From positions 9,192,218 through 9,256,217 of the forward strand of contig CAIIXF020000003.1 in assembly GCA_903813345.2 (NCBI GenBank): a stretch of DNA of 64,000 bases. Reading direction: 5' to 3'. The notes below the pieces were generated by a model. It made no database searches. It was not told the origin of the DNA and saw nothing but the letters and a program-made list of their open reading frames with translations. The stretch is from Owenia fusiformis (lineage: Eukaryota; Annelida; Polychaeta; Sabellida; Oweniidae). The position numbers were made by a program, and so were the translations under genes. Below are positions 1-10,470 of the stretch, one piece after another (within the stretch, counting starts at the first letter, position 1; each line of letters opens with the position of its first letter).

Positions 1-1
1 T

Positions 2-1336
2 GAAACAGGGAGACACGAGAAAAAGAAAAAAGATGGCACTAAACAGCATCGACTTGAAATAAATGAAAGAATTTGTCAGATTTGCAATAAGGGGGAAGTA
101 AAGGATGAAAAACATTTTCTTCTTGTGTGTGATGGCTATAAAAAATGTACACTCCCCTCCATAAGTTTGGCAACCTTTTTTCCCCCATTGAACTACGTGT
201 TAAAGCCTCTTTACCTTTGAATTTTTATTTACTTAACCTGCGATAAAAATACTTATAATATTGATGGAAACGTAATTTGACTTTAATTCCAATACCTCCA
301 AATTTTCTCAATTGTTTTCCTCAGTTACAATAGGTCGAAAATTGATGATAAATTTGATGAAGTTTTGAAAATCGACATTCCCATGTTAACTAATGGGAAA
401 TGGTAGGTTTGCCGCAAGTCATATGACAGAATATCCATCCATCCGAATCCTTGCAAAAAATACGAGTTAGGCAGGCAATTGAATTTGCTAACTTTATCTA
501 ACACAAAATTGATATGTTTTTTCAGGTTCAACAAAGTTATAGGGCTTTAAAGTCAAAATTGCTTTTCAAAAAACCTCTCCCATTGAAATAACACAGGCAT
601 CGAAACACTATTTTCAAAAATGACTTTGAAGCGCTGTAACTTTAATATTCATCAAATAAACTAAACACTTAGTGTTCAAAAAACTTAGACAATTCAAATT
701 TCTATATAAAACTATTTTTTGCCGAATCTTTTACTGAAAAGATATCCTGATTTCTGATTTGCCCCGAACCCTCCATTTCCCATTGGATTACATGGGAATG
801 ACGAATTTAAAAAATTCATCAAATTTATCATCAATATTCGACCTATTGTAATTGAGGAAAAAAATTGAGAAAATTTGGAGGTATTGGAAATAAAGTCAAG
901 TTACGTTTCCATCAATATTATAAGTTATTTCATCTCCGGTTAAGTAAATAAAAATTCAAACGTAAAGAGGCTTTAACACGTAGTTCAATTGGGAAAAAAG
1001 GTTGCCAAACTTATGGAGGGGAGTGTAGATTTGACTTTTTAATAAACTAAGTTTTATTGACACATTTGATAATATGTCGGATGAAGAAAAATATAACTTT
1101 TTAATGACTTCTGATGATTTTGAAATTGTTAACGAATTGATACATTTTATAAATAAACTTTTTAATCAGCGTCGGGAGCTATTTGAAAAAGGAAAAAATT
1201 AGATTGTATGATAGTATTTTTGAAACAATGCATGTTGTTTTTTAACTGTATAATTATACGTAAATGTCTTGTAATTGATTTTGTGAGGAAACCAAGTGTT
1301 TGGTTTGAAACACAATAAAATCTTGAATCTTGAATC
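2..1336 (+). mobile_element. 3' end of a LINE (non-LTR retrotransposon), split by a MITE
   Basis: Frame 2 from base 2 reads a Cys/His-rich segment typical of the C-terminus of LINE reverse-transcriptase proteins: CQIC, then DEKHFLLVC and a Tyr. After the inserted element (150-1025) the protein resumes at about 1045 with SFIDTFDNMSDEEKYNFLM and ends at a TAG near 1190. A one-base frame change near the junction shows decay. The 3' UTR ends at 1336 in two short TTGAATC-like repeats after AATAAAATC, a usual LINE tail. The clade (CR1/L2-like) is inferred from the style of the C-terminus only. Confidence 0.75.
150..1025. mobile_element. Tc1/mariner-type MITE with long TIRs and TA target duplication
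   Basis: The ends are inverted copies beginning CACTCCCCTCCATAAGTTTG, and similarity between the arms continues for about 210 bases (150-360 against 815-1025). TA dinucleotides flank both ends (148-149 and 1026-1027), the target duplication of the Tc1/mariner superfamily. No transposase frame is seen, so it is non-autonomous. It sits inside the LINE coding end. Relatives lie at 20774-20845 (terminus) and about 61855-61965 (interior). Confidence 0.8.
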
Positions 1337-1378
1337 CATAACAACTAAGAGCTCCTCATTTTCAATGTTGTTTTATCA

Positions 1379-1441
1379 TGACGTCATATAACACTTTTGT
1401 CTATGAAATCTCGGAATATGATACCATTATCTGTGACGTCA
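1379..1441. promoter_or_regulatory. Two perfect CRE-like octamers
   Basis: The palindrome TGACGTCA, the consensus site of CREB/ATF bZIP factors, occurs exactly at 1379-1386 and again at 1434-1441. No gene start is recognisable next to them; the nearest coding trace is the truncated pseudogene on the minus strand. They may be chance or a remnant of another promoter. Confidence 0.2.
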
Positions 1442-1493
1442 GTGACATATTGCCCCATCAACAAATAAACAAACAAATGAATGAACTATACGT

Positions 1494-2055
1494 CATCATA
1501 ATGGAATAGTGATCGAAGCAGAGGGAAAGGAGATGAGAACCACACAGCATCGACCTCGAACAGAAGGATATGTACGTTATTTCTGAGCAATGCATGTGCT
1601 AACAAAGCCCTATTGAACAATTTCCACACATATTTTGCATGTTCGGTCACATCAGTCGTTGCAATCGTGTAAAAAACAAAGGTAACGTCTGGCCAATCAC
1701 GTCGAAGTTTCTTCAATGCTTTTTCATCCGTGGCAATAATAAGCACTTGTTCATGAACATTCATATTGATAGTGTTACATAACCAACTGTAAGTCATTTC
1801 CAGATACGCTTCATTCACCAACGTCACGGCAACAATGCCATTATCAGTTTTATTAGCTATAATTCTAGCATTTCTGACAACTTCCGTTGAATCATCTTGA
1901 TTGTTGCGCTTAACATGCCTAATGTCCCCTTCGTTCACATTCCAAGGATTTTTTCCTCATGATGATACCCCTGCAGTATATTGTAAATCAAAACTCAAAT
2001 TATTATTCCGCCCAGAATGAGGCCCAACTGTTTCCTGTATGTCATTTAAAAAACT
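1494..2055 (-). pseudogene. Truncated GT77-like glycosyltransferase pseudogene
   Basis: This is a close copy of the 5' half of the intact minus-strand gene at 56307-57305. It keeps the start ATG (2043-2045), the membrane anchor region, the VNEAYLEMTYSW block and the EVDAVW motif. It is broken in several ways: an in-frame TGA at 1995-1997 inside the membrane anchor where the intact copy has a Gly codon, a base lost in an A-run, a small deletion that removes a stretch near residues 32-42, and complete loss of the 3' half, since similarity stops abruptly at about 1494. The splice-acceptor sequence just upstream of the ATG is kept. The open stretch 1486-1938 is a leftover of the gene, not a new small gene. 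Confidence 0.88.
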
Positions 2056-5000
2056 CTGGAATAAAAAACAGAATAAAAAGCAATTGATCAATTATTGATA
2101 GTTAATGCAATTTTACATCGGTTTCAGAATAATAAATAAGTATATGGCTTTGTTTTCTTAAAAAAGAAAACGACTTTATTTCTTTAGAATAACCTAAACT
2201 ATCATGAAATATTCTCAATAAATGTGTAAACATTACTACTAGCCTTAACTACTAGTGTTTGTCTACTCGACTAGACATAAAGATGTAACATATTTTGATT
2301 TTGTCTGCATGAAATAGAAAAAACATTGTGTATCCAGGGACTATTATATAGATCAAAAATGCGTTTTTAGACCCGCTGTAAGATACGCGAATATAGAAAG
2401 CGCATGTAGTACACTCTTCTGCAAAAGCTTGGCAATTCTCGAAATCGCTGGTGTATGCGTTAAATGCTCGAAAACCTTTTTAAGATTGAAACATTTTTGT
2501 TTAACCATTGCTTATTTAATGAGAAAAACAATTTTATAAAAATGCATCCCTAGATATAGATTTGTCATTATTTTACTTTAATCAGTTGTAAATTGAGTAT
2601 GATAAATTGTTTACAATTTTAACTCTGAATATTTGGGAAATAAATAAAAGGATTTCTTCATTTTGTTTAGAAAAGTCAATTTACTTGTCTCACACAAATT
2701 TCTCTAAAAAGTGGATTGCTTGATTTACTATTTTCCATTGGTTTACAAACGATTTCGATCTATTATAATCTATACTAAGGGCAACACGTTATAAATTGGA
2801 AATTTAGTTAATTAAGTAGACTACAATATACTAGAAAAAATCCATTGAGTATCAAACCCCGCAGAACAAAACATATTTTATCAAATATCTCGTTTTTATG
2901 AACAAGTCGTACTATACAAGTAGGACGTAAAGACTAGGCTGCGTAATGGCGAGCTTGACTACTCTATATTTCAATGGGGCTTCACAAACATCTCCATATC
3001 TTTTCTGTTTTCTGTAAAGAACAAAAACAAAAATATATTTTGAGTTCACGTTGTCTTCAGATAACATTTTAATCAAACACTAGCAATCTTGTAATGGTGC
3101 ATTCGGACTTTCCTGATGTACAGTCAGAGTCGATATGGACGTTCAACATTTTACCCATACTCGTTTCCCATCATACCTTAGAAATCAAAGATGCATTTTA
3201 CCCCCATATTTCAAGTTCATAATCCAGCAATGATACCTCCCGGAACCCTTTGGGAACAAGGCAATCTTAAGCCAGCGCCCAACTCCGCGGCAGATCTTTC
3301 TAAATCAAGATAATCTTAGCAATCGACATAGACGCTTGATCACATTTGCCCTGGGTGACGTCAAATTAGGTTCCAATAGTAACAATCAAATGAACCAATC
3401 AGATAATAGAAACTTTATTTTTGTGTTATGTTTGGGGAACGTCTGGACCAAGTTTCAAGATAATTGGTCAAGCAGCATAGAAATGGCAACACCATTGACG
3501 CTACTTCTGGATCACCCTGTACCATGATCAAGAGCAATATCTACCCAAATTATTCTATTGAATGAGAAAAAAGGATTGAATTTTATGGTTTGCCAACCTA
3601 CCGTATGTATGCACGCGTTGTTTACGGGTGTGTAGGCGTTAATTAAATACATAATGATACAATCGCATTCTAGCGAAAAGTTCAACCCCAAGATCCTTGT
3701 GCAAGTTAATAACATACTCATGTTTGTGCCAGGAACAACTGTTGCAATTGATGGCATATGAAACATTATTTCTTTTCTGGGTATCTCGGTGCACTATTTG
3801 CTCAAATGTGAAAGATGTACATCATATGTTAAATGAGTTATGTATTCCTGAAAATAACATGTGACTTTAAAGACGGCTGCATAAAGATTCCAAAAAGTAC
3901 ACATCTCCCTAACACCAAATTGTGAACATATGTTGGCTAGGTATACTAGGTATATGGGCTCATCTGACATTTTCAGTACATTTTCAAAAAATGCCAGATC
4001 TATAGGATATAGCTATAGTCTAGAGTCAATTTGCAGTTGATCAGATACTATAATTCTAATATCAGGACACATCCTTTAGAGGGATAATTAGAGATCTGAC
4101 TGTATACTTAGTGCTTTGTAAGCTGCATTGCGTGGGCTTCCCTTCCTCTGAAGCCGACGCCTAGATTGGAGAAGTATCCAAAAAATCATCGTATTTAGAA
4201 ACCAAACATGTATACCTTCTACTGCAATTTTGTCGTTTCTACAATGGGTGTTGATAACTGCCGACACAGTACATGTCTCTTCAATTTGCCTTTTGATTTG
4301 CTCTAAAAATTGAATACTTCTTTGGTTAAGTCTAAAAATCTTGAACGAATATTTAGAACCTCAATGCAACACACTAAAATGTAAGCAGGCTTCTGATTGT
4401 TATTTACTTGCGCAGGAATCTTGGAATTGCTCTTTTAGCAAGGATGCATTGAATCATTATGTAAGTAAGGTTCTGATTGGTTCATAATTTAGGGCGCTAA
4501 AATAAACTCGACGGGCGTGAAGATGTTTCCCAGCGCGTGTAAAATAACCGTCTTAACGCCCGTAATTAATCATTTTAACGCCGTAAGTTTACGCCCGCAA
4601 ATGTTGTTTGAACTCCCGTAGAATTTACTTCTTCACGGGCGTAATTTACGCCTACACAGGGGTAATTTTACATATGCACGAGCGTAATTAACGCCTACAC
4701 ACCCGTAAACAACACGTCCATACTTTTGGCGGCTAAGCCAACCATAGGATCTCGGAAAAATTACGTTACATATTATCCCACTCCGAAGTAAATTGATAAT
4801 TTAAAGGCAAGAAAAACATTTTACTTAATAAACAAATTAAAGACGTACGATTATTTCAATCAAAAAATAAAAATATTTGAAAAATTAAATTTTTGGAAAA
4901 AAATTTAAATTTGGGAATTTACTCGAGATGGTATTAATATTATCCCTCTAATCCTGATATCATCCTTGTCCAAAATACGTGATTTATCACTTTCTGTTCT

Positions 5001-5243
5001 CTACCTGAAATTGCTCTGTCAATAGTATAGTTTATTTTATAAAGCATTGCAATCTGTAGTTATTCTTTCAACGTTCGCAAGTGTTTGGAGTCTATCATAT
5101 TTATGCCCCAGATAAGTGGTGGGTATGCTTATCTATCGGGTTACTATCAGCTGGTGTTCTAAAAAATATAATGTTCATAATGTTATCAACTCTCGTATTA
5201 ATCATGCTAATAAAAATAGATTAAGGCACAGAGTGACCAGTAT
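1495..5243. repeat. Segmental duplication, copy 1, left half
   Basis: This stretch matches 56736-62840 in the same orientation. Matching landmarks include the pseudogene, its upstream region around 2380-2960 (against 57930-58670), the block ending near 3335 (against 59365), and 3370-3578 plus 4747-5243 (against 62160-62840). Copy 1 has an extra TIR element at 3584-4746. Copy 2 has an extra 2.8 kb at about 59366-62150. The right half of this copy lies at 14521-15112, beyond a 9.28-kb insertion. Bases 2060-3370 hold no gene that I can see. Confidence 0.85.
3584..4746. mobile_element. TIR element absent from the paralogous site
   Basis: The ends are inverted copies starting TATGGTT. They match best further in, where both arms read TTGTTTACGGGTGTGTAGGC, so the TIR is about 60 bases. 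The other copy of the duplication reads straight through at about 62358, which shows that this 1.16 kb is an insertion. The right part (4500-4730) repeats a short motif around ACGCCCGTAA in both orientations, as in subterminal repeats. TA dinucleotides sit at both outer ends. No transposase is seen and the superfamily is unknown. Confidence 0.72.
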
Positions 5244-5489
5244 CACGAGTAGTATCTAAAGCCCCGCTATGATTTAGAAGTCGCAAGCAAGTTCCCGCTG
5301 AAATTGCGAGCAATAAAAAGATAGGAAGGGTTATCTTTTGTTTACTTTAATTGTATGTTGTACAAAGCGTTTTCATTTAATTTTCCTCAATTATTACATG
5401 GTATTGATACTAAAGTATCTCGAGCTAATGTTCTGATTTTCGTTATTTGATAATTGGAGAGAGAATGTATCATATTCAATTTTTCAACT

Positions 5490-6960
5490 TCAATTTCAAA
5501 ATAATTTATTTCATTTTTCATTACAAAATTTACAACATTATACGGGCCATGACACCCCAGGGGGTGTATAACTGCCCATAATTAAATTTACAATAAACAT
5601 GATAAACTATAAACATTTAAAGTGGTACATAGGTCAAAACAATAATATAATCTAATATGAATACAATATACAAATACAATGATATGAGACAATAAAGAAA
5701 TTAAATAAATGTTTTGGTTATTCTGTACTCAGGAGGTCAATTTTCAAATGAGATATGAGTGAATTTAATGGTTTATCTCTAATATCTTCATTGGGGGAAT
5801 TCCATATATATGAACCATGGACCTTAATAGAATTTTCACCAATTCTGATTCTATGTTTAGGAATATCTAAGTTATGATTAAATCGAGTTATACGTTGATG
5901 TATGTTTTCTCTAGTTTTAAAATAGTGATCGTATAATTTTGAAGGGAACTTTATAGATTTGCTTATAACTTTTTCATGAAAGAAACAGTTTGGATTGTAT
6001 GAATATGACAAATATCAAGTATTTTAAGATCTTGAAAAATTGGGAATGTGTGAGCTAATCTATCTGAATTTGTTAATCTAACAAATTTCTTTTGCAATAT
6101 CAGAAGTTTATTTAATAGATTCGTACAAGCATTTCCCCATAAAATATTAAAGTAATTAAGAGAAAAAATCAGAGAGTTATATATTATCATCTTTGATTTT
6201 AAAGTATTAGCATAATTTACATTCCTATAACATTTGAAACTTTTCTATGAAGAGCATTGATATGGGGAACCCAAGATAATTTTGAATCAATAATTACTCC
6301 CAGGAATCCTATCTCATCTACTTTTTCTAGGCTAGAATTTGCAATTTTTATTTCATTGTTCACAAATATATTTCTTTTATTTCCAAAGACCATATATTTT
6401 GTTTTCTTAACATTTAAAGTGAGTTTATTGGCCAACAACCAATCATTGATGTCACACAGTTCAGAATTTACGGTTGTGGTCAAATTATTAAGATTCGAAT
6501 CACTACATAATATATTAGTGTCATTCGCATAAATCACCAGTTTGAGTTTATCAGAAACTAGATAGAAATCATTTACAAATATAATACATAAGAGGGGGTC
6601 TAGAACAGACCCTTGGGGTACTCCACAGTTAACGATTGCTTCTTCAGACAAATATTTCTCAGATAAACTTTTGGAGTATTCAGTTTTTATTTTTTCGATT
6701 TGATAAATAAGATGAAAACCATGAAAGTGCAATTCCATTTATACCATAATGTTCCATTTTTTAAAGTAATATTGCATGATTAACAGTATCAAAAGCTTTT
6801 GATAAATCCAAATATATTCCGATACAATATTCTTTGTATTCTTTGTTATGAATGTCTGACATTTTCAATAAATTCTAGGAGTGAATCTTTATCTATTTAT
6901 TTCTATTTTTATAGCAATTGAAATTGAAATTGTCACAGTGATATGAAATAAAGGTATTCT
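5490..6960 (-). mobile_element. Broken LINE: reverse transcriptase and C-terminus
   Basis: On the minus strand, about 6830-6740 reads the palm-domain motif SKAFDTVNHAIL followed by KMEHYGINGIALSWFSSYL. The next frame (6738-6217) reads CGVPQGSVLDPLL, then YANDT where active enzymes have YADD. Two further frames (6190-5963 and 6011-5718) carry the usual LINE C-terminus with R-I-G-E-N-S-I-K-V-H-G and I-W-N-S-P. A stop (TAA after ILL), frameshifts and the changed catalytic Asp show that it is dead. The 3' UTR runs to about 5490 and the 5' end is truncated near 6960. Confidence 0.82.
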
Positions 6961-7149
6961 GAGTTTTGCTTCCAAAAGCTTCACAAAAATATGAATTTCA
7001 ATTTTACCATATTACCCTCAAGCCCCGCTTCTACCATGAGCAATAAACTAACGGTCCCGCTGAAAACATGAGGAGGTCCCGTCGAAATCAGGAGCAATTG
7101 TCTCTCCAAAATGGAGTGAAGCCCGATTTTCTGCCACGACTGTAGCCAA

Positions 7150-8200
7150 CGTAATATATATATATTAAATATTTATACTCTACAGAGCACATGAACCATA
7201 TATCATTGTTATTGGTATTATTGTGACAACTAAACATGTACATGTACGACTCTTTTTATATTATTAAATATCATTATTATTTACGACTCTCTTTCATCAA
7301 CAACTATCGTTTAACTATTGTTTAAAATTATCACACGCGATTTTGTTATCATCATAATTCTTACCAGTGCAAGAGGCGCATGTATATGTTTAGGGCATCA
7401 TAAAAAAAGTACTAAAAACACTATACGAATTCGAATTTTACTTATGCGTTTCTAGTCCCGTCTTTTCAAACTGTCCACCCATGATGACTCTCATACAATA
7501 ATTCCCTGAGCCAAATGGCCTAATGCCAACCCCCTCTCATAGAGATGATCAATGACAAAGTTGTGCAGCGACCCAGTGGCTGTTAGACTACACTAAGCTA
7601 AAATGAACGGATGTGATTCATGTGAAGCAGGGACCTTATCTGGAAATAACAGCATCCAATTGCAAAAAATCAGCAATACAATAGAATACACAATACTAGC
7701 AGATGCAACTGTATTATTTGTATTATATTCCATTGTTATAGAAAAGTCTATTTTAATGAACTGCTGTAAAAAATTAAATTAAATGTTGAAAGGAATAATA
7801 CAGGGTGGGCACATAAAATGGAGTTAAGTTTTATTGTTTGTAAATCATTTTGTAGCTCTAGCGTAATCATGGAACCTATTTTTGTGAATTGTTAGTTTGT
7901 TATAAGGTAAGATTGTTAGATAAACTGATATTTGGTTCAAACATGTTTTGCAAAGAAACTCAGTTGAAATGTTGCCATAACCAATGATATTGAATACATT
8001 TCCATAAGTTCCTCCTCTGGTGCCTATTATTGAATTGTTTGCCATTCAGAATATCAGATAAGTTAAGTTATATAAGTACAATATCATTATACATTAGTTC
8101 GTGATAATTTAAGCTTATAATAGGCATTATCCCCAAAATATCTTGTAGTACCATTGAAGTACCATTGCTTTCTATGAGAACTAAAATTCTGAAATTCATT
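7150..8200. other. AT-rich stretch without a recognised gene
   Basis: This part of the composite insertion holds no recognised protein or RNA. A 66-residue open frame on the minus strand (8045-7845) resembles nothing I know. Bases around 8130-8180 resemble 22800-22860 read on the other strand, sharing TTCTATGAGAACTAAAATT, so a small dispersed repeat may be present. Confidence 0.4.
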
Positions 8201-8204
8201 TCTC

Positions 8205-8570
8205 ATTGAAAAAAAGAAGAAGAAGGAGAAGAAGGAGAAGAAGGATGAAGAAGGATGAAGAAGGATGAAGAAGGATGAAGAAGAATGAAGAAGAATGAAG
8301 AAGAAGAAGAAGAAGAAGATGAGAAAGAAGAGGAAAAGAAGAACAAGAAGAAGATCACTAAGAAGAAAAAGTAAATTAACAAGAAGAAAGGAAGAACAAG
8401 AAGAACAACAAGAGGAAAATGAAGAAGAAAAACTAGAAGAAGGACATGGAGAAGAAGAAGGTCAACAAGAACAAGAAGAACACGAGGAACAAGAAGAAGA
8501 CGAAGAAGATAAAGAAGAAGACGACTAAGACGAGGAAGACGAAAAAGAAGATGGAGAACAAGAAGTGCAT
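8205..8570 (+). repeat. Purine-rich (GAA/AAG)n low-complexity tract
   Basis: About 365 bases made almost only of A and G. They begin with repeats of AAGGATGAAG and grade into GAAGAA and AACAAG units. The open frame it creates (poly-Lys, Arg, Glu, 8295-8528) is explained by composition and is not called as a gene. Confidence 0.9.
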
Positions 8571-8847
8571 CAATGTAACTTCAACAGAATAAATTATCTG
8601 ACCTACTTTCAAACAATATTGTGCCGCAAAATTGAAGTTTTTTAGATTTGCCTGTGATAAAGATTTCAACCGCATATGAGTTTGATAATCGATTTTCTGG
8701 AAAATGTCCTACGGTTTTCAATAAAATTTTAGAAATTTCACTAGCTACGGTAGTCGTGGGATATTAAAGAATATTGCGAGTCGATCTATTATTTTTTTGA
8801 ATGTTTTTGTTAAATGTTATTGTTAAATTATATATATATTATTTATA

Positions 8848-9914
8848 CGAGGGTTGTCCCAGAAGTAATGCACTATATGCTCTAACTTTCTTTAATATAC
8901 TTCAATTCAGCTGAAATTTTTTGTATATAACAGTTGAAGTTTTATCTATACTGTCCTGAAGTTTCAGCATCAAACATTAGTATTAAGGCTTAATATGGTT
9001 GCTATAGCAACATGGGGGTAGGGGTGGGCGGGGCAGGTACCAATTTTTCTAATTATGAAAAGATCCAAAGTGTTATTTTATTAATATTTCTTTCATTTAA
9101 ATGATCAAAATGTTTGGGAAATTGTTAGATTTATTCAGCATGATGTTTACCGAGTACAAATAATGACATTTAGCACTTTGATGCCATAATACAACAGTTC
9201 AATGGTCACAAATTCTAATACAGTCACGGTCAAGAAATTGCAAAAATGGCTGCAATTCTCACCTGATAACAGAAGGATCTTCGTTTGATGGCCTAATTTC
9301 ATACTCTACTTGGACTCAAAGCCACGCAAAACTTATACCACCATGAAAATATTATTTTAGGAGTATAAACCAGATAGAACTACAATTATGAGGTGGCAGA
9401 AGAGATTTAAAAGAGATGACTGGACCCTGGATGACAACTCCAAACATGGGAGACAAAACTCCACAAGTCAAAGTGGAAGAATTTGCCAAGAGTGTTTGAC
9501 CTGACAGACATCAAAAGTACATAACATGCAAAGGGCACTATTTTGAGAAAATATGAAATGGGACACTGTGCAATATACATCAATTAAATCTAAGATGTGC
9601 TCATAGAAATTTAGTATCTTATAATATATTTTTGAGCCAACATCTTATAGCTACACAAAATAGTATTGTTGGTTAATTATTTTATATTTTCAATTTTTTT
9701 TATTCCATTTGACGTGATTGTATAACCTGCCCCGCCCTACCCAAACACACCAACTTGATTTTATTATAACATCAATATAGTTTTATCAGTCAACATGAAA
9801 ATTTGTAGAATAATCAAAATGTCTCTAAGGAAGATTTACTGAAAATTTCATGGAAAAATATCAATTATTGATAAAGTTAGAGCATATAGTGCATTACTTC
9901 TGGGACAACCCTCG
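8848..9914 (+). mobile_element. Mariner-like element with perfect 42-bp TIRs and decayed transposase
   Basis: Both ends begin CGAGGGTTGTCCCAGAAGTA and the inverted repeats match without mismatch for 42 bases, flanked by TA (8846-8847 and 9915-9916). The middle (about 9280-9500, plus strand) reads a mariner-type helix-turn-helix remnant: TTIMRWQKRFKRDDWTLDD, then a HGRQ stretch. Stops interrupt it, and no catalytic DD34D part is found. The well-kept ends with a broken enzyme suggest mobilisation in trans. The element is nested in the composite insertion. Confidence 0.83.
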
Positions 9915-10184
9915 TATATATATTTGTGGTTCTCCTTCCTCTCTAAAGGATGGGTATTCATATGGTGAACTTTTTGAACACACGTTTTTCTTAAACAAGT
10001 CATCAAAAAATTCGGAAAATGTTACACATTGACAATTTAATGGTCATCTTTTGAATGATAACAATGTCATTTGAAATAAATATATCTACTTTTCTCTATA
10101 TATTGTTTTAGAAAACATATCAAACACTTCTTTTGTTCTTGGTATCATATGTTCGGAATGAAATGAAACATCCATCAGAACCTC

Positions 10185-10452
10185 ATCGGAACAAAATGAC
10201 ATAAACACAATGCGTTTAGGTCTCTCAATTTTGTAATTGTACAAAGGCAAGTTTGGTTGATTTTAAAAAAGTATCTTGTAAATGAAATAAAAGGTTTAAC
10301 TTAATTTTTGTATCTATTTTTGGGGGGGGGGGTTGTTTCAATTTTTTTAATACTTTTTTTGTTAAATCAACCAAAATGTCCTTTGCATAAGTATATAATA
10401 TTGAGAGGTCTAAGAAAATGTTGTATATGCTATTTTGTTCCTACAAGCTTCG
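10185..10452. repeat. Imperfect hairpin, arms about 90 bp
   Basis: The left arm (about 10185-10275) holds TAGGTCTCTCAAT and TTTGGTTGATTT. The right arm (about 10365-10452) carries their inverted counterparts, ending in CTTCGG. The loop is about 90 bases and contains a run of 11 G at about 10321. It could be a small foldback element or an internal part of the composite insertion. Confidence 0.5.
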
Positions 10453-10470
10453 GAAAATTTCATTCTCAAG

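Noticed and set aside
8295-8528. Lys/Arg/Glu-rich open frame
   Set aside because: It is produced by a GAA/AAG low-complexity tract and lacks any domain.
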